A stretch of 64,000 nt of DNA, from positions 162,074 through 226,073 of the forward strand of contig NZ_LMGY01000018.1 in the NCBI RefSeq assembly GCF_001427585.1, given 5' to 3'. Below are positions 33,516 to 41,888 of the stretch, one piece after another (position 1 is the first letter of the stretch; each line of letters starts with the position of its first letter). The translations under genes and the position numbers were made by a program. The notes below the pieces were generated by a model, which saw only the letters and a program-made list of their open reading frames with translations, was not told the origin of the DNA and ran no database searches. The DNA is from Pseudoxanthomonas sp. Root630 (GTDB taxonomy: Bacteria > Pseudomonadota > Gammaproteobacteria > Xanthomonadales > Xanthomonadaceae).

Positions 33516-34525
33516 AAGGCAGGCGAAGATTCCTGGGGCAGATGGCCGCTTCGGCCGGCGCGATGGCGATGTCCGGCAAGCTGGCTGCCGCGTCTCCGGA
33601 GGGCGGCATCGCCCAGGGCGGACGCGTGGTGTCCACGTGGGACTTCGGTGTGGGCGCCAACCAGGCAGCCTGGAAGCGCCTGTCGGCCGGAGGCAGTGCG
33701 CTGGATGCCGTGGAGCAGGGCGCGCGCTGGGCCGAGGGCGACCTTTGCAATCCCACCGTCGGTCGCTGCGGCAATCCCGACCGGGACGGCGTGCTGACGC
33801 TGGACGCCAGCATCATGGATGGCGACGGCCGTTGCGGTGCGGTAGCGGCGCTGGAGGACATCGCGCATCCGATCAGCGTGGCGCGTCGGGTGATGGAGGA
33901 CACGCCGCACGTGATGCTGGTCGGCGAGGGCGCGCAGCAGTTCGCGGTGGCGCAGGGCTTCGAGAAGCGCCGGCTGCTGACCCCCGAGGCCGAAAAGGCG
34001 TGGCACGCATGGCGCGAACGTGCCGAGTACCGACCGCAGATCAATGCCGAACGCCGCCTCCGGCCCGGCGACAAGGACAATCACGACACCCTGGGCATGC
34101 TGGCGATCGACCGGAATGGTCGCCTGGCGGGCGCATGCACGACCAGCGGCATGGCGTGGAAGATGCATGGGCGCGTGGGCGACAGCCCCATCATCGGTGC
34201 GGGGCTTTACGTGGACAACGAGGTGGGTGCCGCGACCGCGTCGGGCGTGGGCGAAGAGATGATCCGCAACGCGGCGAGCTTCCTGGTGGTGGAGCTGATG
34301 CGGCAGGGGCGCACGCCGATGGAGGCGTGCCGTGAAGCGATCGAGCGCGTGGTGCGCAAACGGCCGGAAGCGAGCAAGTCGTTGCAGGTGTGCTTCCTGG
34401 CCATCGACAAGCACGGTGAAGTCGGCGCCTTCGCGCTGCACGGCGGCTTCGTGTACGCGGTTTGCGATGCCGCGAAGCAGGACGTACTGCGCGCCTCGGA
34501 TTCGATCTATGGAGAGGGTGCGTGA
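33512..34525 (+). CDS. N4-(beta-N-acetylglucosaminyl)-L-asparaginase (glycosylasparaginase)
   Basis: A 337-residue Ntn-hydrolase that splits the bond between GlcNAc and asparagine, the last step in dismantling N-linked glycans. N-terminus RRRFLGQMAASAGAMAMSG is a twin-arginine signal, so it works in the periplasm after folding. Autoprocessing should occur before T193 in DNHDTLGMLAI, the new N-terminal nucleophile of the beta chain; GRVGDSPIIGAGLYVDNEVG carries the conserved binding residues. ATG at 33512 overlaps the glucokinase stop. Its presence with three alpha-mannosidases and a beta-mannosidase is the strongest pointer to N-glycan use. Confidence 0.93.
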   Translation: MKGRRRFLGQMAASAGAMAMSGKLAAASPEGGIAQGGRVVSTWDFGVGANQAAWKRLSAGGSALDAVEQGARWAEGDLCNPTVGRCGNPDRDGVLTLDASIMDGDGRCGAVAALEDIAHPISVARRVMEDTPHVMLVGEGAQQFAVAQGFEKRRLLTPEAEKAWHAWRERAEYRPQINAERRLRPGDKDNHDTLGMLAIDRNGRLAGACTTSGMAWKMHGRVGDSPIIGAGLYVDNEVGAATASGVGEEMIRNAASFLVVELMRQGRTPMEACREAIERVVRKRPEASKSLQVCFLAIDKHGEVGAFALHGGFVYAVCDAAKQDVLRASDSIYGEGA

Positions 34526-35271
34526 GCGCCATGGGCCGGGGTGTCCTCGAGATCGCGGCGGGATCGCTCGCCTCCGCGCTGACGGCGCAGCAGGCCGGTG
34601 CGGATCGCGTGGAGTTGTGCGAAGCGCTGGAATCCGGGGGCACGACACCGTCGTCCGCCACCTTGTCCCTTGCGCGCGAGCGCCTGCGCATTCCCCTGTT
34701 CGTGCTGGTGCGTCCCCGTGCGGGCGACTTCCTCTACAGCGCGCAGGACGTGGAGGTGATGCTCCGCGACATCGAGTACTGCGTCCGGCTGGGATGCGAT
34801 GGCGTGGTGGTCGGTGCGCTGGATGCCGACGGCCAGGTCGATCAGCCGTTGTGCCGCCAGCTCGTTTCCGCCGCCGGCACACTGCCGGTCACGTTCCACC
34901 GGGCATTCGATGCCGTGCGGGATCCGGCGACCGCGCTGGAACAGGTGATCGAGGCGGGCTTCACGCGCGTGCTGACGTCGGGCGGGTGCACTACCGCGGT
35001 GGAGGGCGCCGGGCATATCGCTGCCCGAGTGCGGCAGGCGGCGGGGAGAATCATCGTGATGCCCGGCGCGGGCATCACGGCCGACAACGTCGCGACACTC
35101 GCCGCAGCCACCGGTGCCCACGAGTTCCATGCGTCCGCCAAGGCGCCACGCGCGTCCGCCATGCGCTTCCGCGCTCCTCCGCTGGAAGGGCTGTCGCCCG
35201 ACTGGACGGAGACCGACGCCGGGCGCGTCCACGCGTTGCGCGCCGCGCTGGATGCCCGCGTGCCGGCGTAG
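34522..35271 (+). CDS. cutC: CutC family TIM-barrel protein
   Basis: A 249-residue protein of the CutC family, named for copper homeostasis although a metal role is not established in most bacteria. It is a single TIM barrel with ADRVELCEALESGGTTPS near the N-terminus, LVRPRAGDFLYS, VTFHRAFDAV and RVLTSGGCTTAVEG. GTG at 34522 overlaps the stop of the glycosylasparaginase gene (GTGA); GGAGAGGG is just upstream. Translational coupling in an N-glycan operon suggests its job here is with sugar or glycosylamine metabolism rather than copper. That is an inference. Confidence 0.88.
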   Translation: MSAMGRGVLEIAAGSLASALTAQQAGADRVELCEALESGGTTPSSATLSLARERLRIPLFVLVRPRAGDFLYSAQDVEVMLRDIEYCVRLGCDGVVVGALDADGQVDQPLCRQLVSAAGTLPVTFHRAFDAVRDPATALEQVIEAGFTRVLTSGGCTTAVEGAGHIAARVRQAAGRIIVMPGAGITADNVATLAAATGAHEFHASAKAPRASAMRFRAPPLEGLSPDWTETDAGRVHALRAALDARVPA

Positions 35272-35285
35272 CGGGACAGGCTGTC

Positions 35286-37634
35286 TTATCTCGACATCGA
35301 GTACGGCAGTTTCAGTCCCTTCGTGCCATCCCGGTCGGGTGTCGCCTGCATGCGGAAGCGGAGCTCGCCACCGGCGACGATCTCCGCGTGCTCGAGATAC
35401 GTGCGGTCCAACGGCTTGCCATTGAGCGTGATGGCGCCCACGTAGGTGTGCGCGTTGTCCAGGCCTTCGGCGACGACGGTGAAACGCTTGCCGTTGGGCA
35501 GGTGCAGCGTGGCGCGGGGCAGGAAAGGACGGCCCAGCACGTACTGGTTGCTGCCCGGCGTCACGGGATAGAAGCCGAGTGAAGTGAATACATACCAGGC
35601 CGACATCTGGCCCAGGTCATCGTTGCCGGCCAGGCCATCGGGGCGCGGCGCGTACTGGGTGTCCATGATCTGCTTCAGCCGCGCCTGGGTGCGCCAGGGC
35701 TGGCCGGCGTACGCGTACAGGTAGGCGACGTGGTGGCTGGGTTCGTTGCCGTGCGCGTACCAGCCGATCAGGCCGGTGATGTCTTCCATGTGCTCGAACA
35801 CGGCCGGGTCGACCTTGGCGTCGAACACCGCGTCGAGCCGCTGCAGCAACGCGTCGCTGCCGCCGTGTGCGTCGGCCAGGCCTGCGACGTCCTGGGGTAC
35901 GTACCAGGAGTATTGCCAGGCGTTGCCTTCGGTGTAGTCGGTGCCGTAGCCGCTGGCGGCGGGGTCGAACGGTTCGCGGAACGCGCCATCCCGCTTGCGT
36001 GCGCGCATGAAGCCGGTGGCGGGGTCGAACGCATGCTTCCAGTTGGCCGCACGCCGGTTGAACGTGTCCGCGACCTCGTGCTTGCCCATCGCCTGCGCCA
36101 TCTGTGCGATGGTCCAGTCGTCGTAGGCGTACTCCAGCGTCTTGCTGGCGGCTTCGCCTTCTTCGTCGATCGGCACGTAACCCAGTTCGCGATAGGCCGC
36201 GATGCCGTCGTAGGGCCCATGGTTCGCACTGGCCACCATGGCCTGCAGGGCTTCGTCGGCGTCGTAGCCGCGGATCCCCTTCATGTAGGCGTCGGCGATC
36301 ACCGGGACGGCGTGGTAGCCGATCATGCACCACGTCTCCAGACCGTGGAACGACCACACGGGCAGCACGCCGTACGCGCTTTCCCGGCGCGAAGCGAGCA
36401 GGGAATTGACGAAGTCGTTGGTGCGTTGCTCGGGCTGCACCAGGGTGGTCAACGGATGCAGGGCCCGATAGGTATCCCAGAGGGAGAAGGTGGAGTAGTT
36501 CGTCCATCCCTTGGCCTGGTGCACGGCATTGTCAGGACCGCGATAGCGCCCGTCGCTGTCCATGAACAGGGTGGGGCCCAGCAGCGTGTGGTACAGCGCC
36601 GTGTAGAAGCTGGTGCGTTGGGCGGGCGTGCCCTGTGCCTCGACCGCACCGAGGGCGTCGCTCCATTGCTGCCTTGCGGCGGCGCGCATGCCATCGAAGT
36701 CCCAGCCGGGCGCTTCCGCGTCGAGGTTCGCCATCGCGCCTTCTTCGCTGACCGGCGAGATGGCCACCTTCACCAGCACGGACCGATCGGCGGGCGGTGC
36801 GATGTCGAACGCGGCGACGAGCTGGCGCCCTTCGATCTGCGCGCGCTGCCGGGGATCCTTGTCGCCCGGTGGCGGGAATCCCTTGTAGGGGATGTCCTGT
36901 TCGGTGTCGTGCAACTGATGGCCGGCGAGCGGCTGGGAGAAGCGCACAGCGAAGTAGAGCTGCCTGCCCGGCGCCCAGCCGCGCGTTTCGCGGAAGCCGG
37001 TCACCGTGCCATCAGGACGCACGCGTACCCGCGACCAGGACACCTTGCCCGGGTAGTCGTACATGCTGGTGCGCAGATCCAGCACCACATGGGCAGGCTG
37101 GCCTTTCGGAAAGGTGTAGCGATGCATGCCCACGCGCAGGCTGGCGGTGAGCTCGGCACGTACCTGGTGATCGTCCAGCGTGACGGCGTAGTAGCCGGGC
37201 TGTGCGGTTTCGGTGGCGTGGCGGAAGCGCGAGGTGTATCCGCTGCGGGGTTTGTCGGGGTCGCCGCGTTCCAGTTTCAGGTCGCCTGTCGTGGGCATCA
37301 ACAGCAGGTCACCGAGATCGGAATGGCCGGTGCCGGAGAAGTGCGTGTGCGAGAACCCCACGATGGTCGTGTCGTCGTAGCGGTAGCCCGCTGCCCAGCC
37401 GTAGCCGTTCTTGCGCGGCTGGATGCGCGTGTCCGGCGAGAGCTGGACCATGCCGTACGGCACCGTCGCGCCGGGGTAGGTATGGCCTTCGCCTCCCGTG
37501 CCGATGAAGGGGTCGACCGCCTGGTAGGCCGCGTCTCCCACGTTGGCCGGCGCCGCCAGGGCGCCGCCCGAGACCAGGGCGGATGCGCCCGCGATTCCCA
37601 CCAGCATTGCCGCCATCGCGCCGAGCTGCTTCAT
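35286..37634 (-). CDS. GH92 alpha-mannosidase, copy 1
   Basis: A 782-residue secreted glycoside hydrolase family 92 enzyme, a calcium-dependent exo-acting alpha-mannosidase that inverts the anomeric centre. Signal peptide AAMLVGIAGASALVSGGALA. Family landmarks: VDPFIGTGGEGHTYPGAT, SPDTRIQP, EGNAWQYSWYVPQD (acid region), GNEPSHHVAY near residue 630, and GNDDLGQMSAWYVF with the paired Asp proposed as base. The Glu in NEPSHH is the residue that goes with alpha-1,2 linkage use in characterised Bacteroides enzymes. Convergent with cutC (14 bp) and divergent from the GH2 gene; a weak operator-like site lies just before its ATG. Confidence 0.93.
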   Translation of the reverse strand: MKQLGAMAAMLVGIAGASALVSGGALAAPANVGDAAYQAVDPFIGTGGEGHTYPGATVPYGMVQLSPDTRIQPRKNGYGWAAGYRYDDTTIVGFSHTHFSGTGHSDLGDLLLMPTTGDLKLERGDPDKPRSGYTSRFRHATETAQPGYYAVTLDDHQVRAELTASLRVGMHRYTFPKGQPAHVVLDLRTSMYDYPGKVSWSRVRVRPDGTVTGFRETRGWAPGRQLYFAVRFSQPLAGHQLHDTEQDIPYKGFPPPGDKDPRQRAQIEGRQLVAAFDIAPPADRSVLVKVAISPVSEEGAMANLDAEAPGWDFDGMRAAARQQWSDALGAVEAQGTPAQRTSFYTALYHTLLGPTLFMDSDGRYRGPDNAVHQAKGWTNYSTFSLWDTYRALHPLTTLVQPEQRTNDFVNSLLASRRESAYGVLPVWSFHGLETWCMIGYHAVPVIADAYMKGIRGYDADEALQAMVASANHGPYDGIAAYRELGYVPIDEEGEAASKTLEYAYDDWTIAQMAQAMGKHEVADTFNRRAANWKHAFDPATGFMRARKRDGAFREPFDPAASGYGTDYTEGNAWQYSWYVPQDVAGLADAHGGSDALLQRLDAVFDAKVDPAVFEHMEDITGLIGWYAHGNEPSHHVAYLYAYAGQPWRTQARLKQIMDTQYAPRPDGLAGNDDLGQMSAWYVFTSLGFYPVTPGSNQYVLGRPFLPRATLHLPNGKRFTVVAEGLDNAHTYVGAITLNGKPLDRTYLEHAEIVAGGELRFRMQATPDRDGTKGLKLPYSMSR

Positions 37635-37645
37635 TCCCGTACCTT

Positions 37646-37659
37646 TTGGATCGGTTGAA
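37646..37659. promoter_or_regulatory. Weak LacI-type operator candidate before GH92 copy 1
   Basis: TTGGATCGGTTGAA matches 11 of 14 positions of the locus palindrome; 11 bp upstream of the minus-strand GH92 start codon. The left half is perfect, the right half degenerate. Confidence 0.35.
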
Positions 37660-37805
37660 TCCCGGGAAAGCTAGCACAGGGACAGAGCGCCCATGGCCCG
37701 GCTGCAGGAGGAATGTGCGCTCGATCGTCCTGGCCCGGCACGCGGTGTCGGCTGCTGCGGAGCAGCATGCAAGATCGGGGAGGGCATGGTAAATCTAGCC
37801 ATGAA

Positions 37806-37819
37806 TTGGATCGATCCAA
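37806..37819. promoter_or_regulatory. LacI-type operator, perfect palindrome
   Basis: TTGGATCGATCCAA is a perfect 14-bp palindrome in the divergent gap between the GH92 and GH2 genes, 83 bp upstream of the GH2 ATG. The centre CG and the ATCGAT core are typical of LacI-family sites. Related sites occur before the TonB receptor, the LacI gene and glucokinase. Confidence 0.65.
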
Positions 37820-37902
37820 AACCCGGATGCACTGGCGCGCTGGACGCGACGCGCAGGGCGCCGCATCGACCTCCCTGGTTGGCCGTCGACACTGGAACCC
37901 GC

Positions 37903-40611
37903 ATGCAGACAAGGCCCACGACGTTCGCCGCATTCCGTGCGCTGCGCATCCTGAAAGGGCTGCGATCCCTCTGCCTTGTCGTGCTGCTGGCGAATGCGGC
38001 GGCAGCGCACGCGGTGGACCGGCATCGCCTGGACCAGGCATGGGAATTCCGCCAGGTACCTTCGACGGCGCAGGCCGACAATCCTTCGGCCAACGGATTC
38101 GCGACATGGCGTGCCGCTTCAATGCCCGGCACCGTGCATACCGATCTGCTGGCGCACGGTCTGATCCCGGATCCCTACGTCGGCGCGCCCGAGGCCGGCC
38201 TGCAGTGGATCGGCCTGGCCGACTGGGAGTACCGCACCACCTTCACGTCAAGCGCCGGGATGCGCGACGCGGTGCGCAGCGAGCTGACGCTCGACGGCCT
38301 GGATACCTTCGCCGACGTGTTCCTCAACGGCGAGAAGGTGCTGGAAGCCGACAACGCGTTCCGTACCTGGCGGATACCCGTGCAAGGCCGCCTGCGCGAG
38401 GGGGCCAATGAACTGCGCGTGGTATTGCGATCGCCCATCGGTCGCCTGCTGCCGCAGGTGCAGGGGATGCCGCACCGCATCGCCGGCAACTATCCCTCGC
38501 CCTACGGCGACGAACCCAGGGACGCCATGACGGCGAACTTCGTTCGCAAGCCCGGTTATCACTATGGGTGGGACTGGGGCCCGCGCTACGTCACGGCCGG
38601 CATCTGGCGACCCGTGCAGGTGTCCAGCTGGGACCTCGCGAGCCTGCAGGATCTGCAGATACGCCAGGATCGCGTGACCGAGGATGTCGCCGAAATCACG
38701 GCGATCGCGACGGTCGATGTCGCCACCCCGGGCGAATACGGCATTCGCGTATGGCGGACCACGCCCGAGGGCCGCAGGACGGTCGCCACGGTCCGCCGCC
38801 TCGCGCTGCCCGCGGGCATCAGTCGCGTTCCGCAGACCTTCCGCATCACGCGGCCGACGCGCTGGTATCCCGCCGGGTATGGCGCGCAGCCGCTGTACAC
38901 CTTCGAGGCCGAGGTCCTGAAGGACGAGCGGATCGCAGACCATCGCAGCACCCGTACCGGCCTGCGCAGCGTGGAGCTGCGGCGTGAGCGCGACGTGGGC
39001 GGGCAGGGCTTCGCGTTCGTCGTCAACGACATTCCGGTCTTCGCCAAGGGCGCGAATTCCATTCCGTTCGACATGTTCCCCTCGCGGGTGACGCCAGCCC
39101 AGCTGCGGCGCGTGCTGCAGTCCGCGGTGGACGCCAACATGAACATGGTGCGCAGTTGGGGCGGCGGATACTACGAGAGCGACGCGTTCTACGACATCGC
39201 CGACGAACTTGGACTGTTGGTGTGGCAGGACTTCATGTTCGGTGGCGGCATGCAGCCGGCATACGATCCGGAGTTCCGCGCCAACGTGGTCGCCGAGGCG
39301 CACGACCAGGTGCAGCGCCTCCGCAACCATCCCAGCATCGTGCTGTGGTGCGGGAACAACGAGGAAGAAATCGCCTGGAAATACTGGGGCCACGGCAAGA
39401 CACTGAAGGACGCCGACCCGGTGTTCGCCGCCAAGGTCTGGGACGGCTACGTGCAGCTGTTCGATCGCGACCTGCGTCGCGTCGTGGTCGAAGAAGCGGG
39501 CGGCATCGCTTACTGGCCGAGCTCGCCCAGCGACAACATGGCGGAGGCGGCGAACACGACCGCCGCCGGAGACATGCATTACTGGGAGGTCTGGGGCAAT
39601 CCGGCGCGACCGCCGTCGGCCTACCTCGACATCACGCCGCGCTTCATGTCCGAGTACGGTCTGCAGGCGTGGCCGGTACGCAGGACGATCGATAGCGTGA
39701 TCGCCCGCGGCGATCAGCGCGTCGATTCTGCGCCCGTCGAGGCGCACCAGAAATTCCTGGCAGGCAAGGGCAACGAGCGGCTGTTGCACTACATCCGCAT
39801 GGAATTCGGCGAGCCGAAGGACTTCGGCGATTTCGTGTACCTGAGCCAGGTCATGCAGGCGGAAGGGATCGGGCTGGCCGCCAGGCACCATCGCACCAGC
39901 CGGCCCCATACGATGGGCTCGCTCTACTGGCAGCTCAACGATGTCTGGCCGGGCGCGTCGTGGTCGGGCATCGACTGGTTCGGGCGATGGAAAGCGCTGC
40001 AGTTCCATGCGCGACGGTTTTTCGCGCCGGTGGCCGTTACCGCCCTGCGCAAGGAGGGACGCACGACGGTCAGCTCGGTGTCGGACCGCACCACCTCGCG
40101 CCGGGGTGAATGGCGACTGCGGGTGATGGACCTGCACGGCCGCGTGCTGCGCGATGAGCGCAAGCCGGTCGATGTGCCGCCGCTCTCGGTCGTGCGCCTG
40201 GGCACCTACGCGGACGCGGAACTGCTCGGCGGCGCCGACCCGGCGCGGACGGTCGCGGTGTTCGACCTGAACGTGGCCGGCGAACCGGCCTCGCGCGAGG
40301 TGGTCTATTTCACCGAAGCCAAGCATATTGCGTGGCCTTCATCGCCTGTGAGCGCCCGATTGGGCCATGACCGTCGAGGCCCGACGCTCGATCTCACCGC
40401 GGACGCGCTGGCGCGCGCCGTGTGGGTCGACTTCGGCGCGCTGGACGCCGAGATCGCCGACAACGCGCTGACGTTGCTGCCCGGCGAGCGCGTCACGCTG
40501 CGCATCTCTTCCGCCGCCGCGCCCGACGTCCTGCGCGATGCCCTGCATGTCAGCACCCTGGCGGACGCCTTGTCCGCACCTTCTTCTCTCCGGAGCACCG
40601 CAACACCATGA
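37903..40611 (+). CDS. GH2 beta-mannosidase, secreted
   Basis: A 902-residue family-2 glycoside hydrolase. Signal peptide LRSLCLVVLLANAAAAHA. Sandwich domains at both ends frame the (beta/alpha)8 core. The acid/base is E487 in WCGNNEEEIAW, the NE motif characteristic of beta-mannosidases, and the nucleophile E584 in SEYGLQAWP. It would remove the core Man-beta-1,4-GlcNAc of N-glycans or mannobiose ends. The frame is open for 70 codons further upstream but ATG 37903 fits the signal peptide and lies past the operator. First gene of a plus-strand operon (GH2, AGE isomerase, GH92); its stop overlaps the next ATG. Confidence 0.93.
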   Translation: MQTRPTTFAAFRALRILKGLRSLCLVVLLANAAAAHAVDRHRLDQAWEFRQVPSTAQADNPSANGFATWRAASMPGTVHTDLLAHGLIPDPYVGAPEAGLQWIGLADWEYRTTFTSSAGMRDAVRSELTLDGLDTFADVFLNGEKVLEADNAFRTWRIPVQGRLREGANELRVVLRSPIGRLLPQVQGMPHRIAGNYPSPYGDEPRDAMTANFVRKPGYHYGWDWGPRYVTAGIWRPVQVSSWDLASLQDLQIRQDRVTEDVAEITAIATVDVATPGEYGIRVWRTTPEGRRTVATVRRLALPAGISRVPQTFRITRPTRWYPAGYGAQPLYTFEAEVLKDERIADHRSTRTGLRSVELRRERDVGGQGFAFVVNDIPVFAKGANSIPFDMFPSRVTPAQLRRVLQSAVDANMNMVRSWGGGYYESDAFYDIADELGLLVWQDFMFGGGMQPAYDPEFRANVVAEAHDQVQRLRNHPSIVLWCGNNEEEIAWKYWGHGKTLKDADPVFAAKVWDGYVQLFDRDLRRVVVEEAGGIAYWPSSPSDNMAEAANTTAAGDMHYWEVWGNPARPPSAYLDITPRFMSEYGLQAWPVRRTIDSVIARGDQRVDSAPVEAHQKFLAGKGNERLLHYIRMEFGEPKDFGDFVYLSQVMQAEGIGLAARHHRTSRPHTMGSLYWQLNDVWPGASWSGIDWFGRWKALQFHARRFFAPVAVTALRKEGRTTVSSVSDRTTSRRGEWRLRVMDLHGRVLRDERKPVDVPPLSVVRLGTYADAELLGGADPARTVAVFDLNVAGEPASREVVYFTEAKHIAWPSSPVSARLGHDRRGPTLDLTADALARAVWVDFGALDAEIADNALTLLPGERVTLRISSAAAPDVLRDALHVSTLADALSAPSSLRSTATP

Positions 40612-41888
40612 GCGCGACCGTACCCGCACACGATGATTTCCGCAGCGAATCCTTCCTGCGCGACCACATACGCCGCACGATGGCCTTCTACCACCCGCGC
40701 TGCATCGATCTGGCGGGCGGATTCTTCCATTACTTCAAGGATGACGGGCGCGTCTACGACGCATCGCATCGCCATCTGGTCAGCAGCACGCGCTTCGTCT
40801 TCAACTATGCGACGGCGGCGCTCGAGTTCGGCGACGAGAATCCCGCGCTGCGCCAGGTGTACATGGACGCGGTGCACCACGGCCTGGCGTTCCTGCGCGA
40901 CAAGCACCGGGATCCGGTGAGTGGCGGCTATTTCTGGACGTTGCGCGATGGGCTGCCGGAAGACGCCACCCAGCATTGCTATGGCGCGGCCTTCGTGCTG
41001 CTGGCGTACTCCATCGCGCTGAAAGCAGGGGTCGACGCCTGCCGTCCGTGGATGGACGCGCATTGGGAACTGCTGGAAACCCGCTATTGGGAACCGGAGC
41101 ATGGCCTGTACCGGGACGAGGCCACGCGCGACTGGCGGTTCAGCGAGTATCGCGGGCAGAACGCCAACATGCACATGTGCGAAGCGATGCTGGCTGCCTA
41201 CGAGGCCAGCCACGAGGCGCGGTACCTCGATCGCGCCCTGCAATTGGCGGACAACATGACCCGCCGCCAGACGGCCCAGACCGAAGGCCTGGTCTGGGAG
41301 CACTACGATGCGCAGTGGCGCGTGGATACCGATTACCACCGCGACGATCCGAAGCACCTGTTCCGCCCGTGGGGGTTCCAGCCCGGCCATCAGACGGAGT
41401 GGTCCAAACTGCTGCTGATCCTCGATGGGCACCTGCGTCGTGCCGGGACGCCCGCAGACTGGCTGGTACCGAAAGCCAGGGAACTGTTCGACCGGTCGAT
41501 GGAGGCTTCCTGGGATGCGGAGTCCGGCGGACTGGTCTACGGCTTCGCGCCGGAAGCCCTGCGCAAGGACATCGAAGGCCCGCTGCTTCCCGATGGGCGC
41601 CACTTCATCTGCGACGACGACAAGTATTTCTGGGTGCAGGCCGAGTCGCTGGCATGCGCCGCCAGGCTGGCCGTCGCCACCGGCGAGGATCGCTACTGGC
41701 AGTGGTACGACCGGTTGTGGGACTACGCGTGGACGCACATGGTCGATCATGTCCATGGCGCGTGGTTCCGCATTCTCGACCGGCGGAACCGCAAGTACGA
41801 CGACGACAAGAGCCCCGCAGGGAAGACCGACTATCACACCATGGGAGCCTGCCATGACGTCCTGGCCGTACTGCGCGCGCATGCCTGA
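40608..41888 (+). CDS. AGE-family isomerase, probable D-mannose isomerase
   Basis: A 426-residue cytoplasmic (alpha/alpha)6-barrel of the N-acylglucosamine 2-epimerase family. Candidate catalytic His residues are H189 in NANMHMCEAM and H410 in DYHTMGACHDV, positions that fit the acid/base pair of mannose isomerase/YihS; WSKLLLIL and DKYFWVQAE are also typical. In this operon, between beta- and alpha-mannosidases and with a fructokinase nearby, the likely reaction is D-mannose to D-fructose, though GlcNAc epimerase and cellobiose epimerase belong to the same fold. ATG overlaps the GH2 stop by 4 bp, and the stop overlaps the following GH92 by 8 bp. Confidence 0.88.
   Translation: MSATVPAHDDFRSESFLRDHIRRTMAFYHPRCIDLAGGFFHYFKDDGRVYDASHRHLVSSTRFVFNYATAALEFGDENPALRQVYMDAVHHGLAFLRDKHRDPVSGGYFWTLRDGLPEDATQHCYGAAFVLLAYSIALKAGVDACRPWMDAHWELLETRYWEPEHGLYRDEATRDWRFSEYRGQNANMHMCEAMLAAYEASHEARYLDRALQLADNMTRRQTAQTEGLVWEHYDAQWRVDTDYHRDDPKHLFRPWGFQPGHQTEWSKLLLILDGHLRRAGTPADWLVPKARELFDRSMEASWDAESGGLVYGFAPEALRKDIEGPLLPDGRHFICDDDKYFWVQAESLACAARLAVATGEDRYWQWYDRLWDYAWTHMVDHVHGAWFRILDRRNRKYDDDKSPAGKTDYHTMGACHDVLAVLRAHA

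Noticed and set aside
37693..37902. N-terminal extension of the beta-mannosidase
   Set aside because: These 70 codons run through the LacI operator and have no match; the signal peptide starts at ATG 37903.
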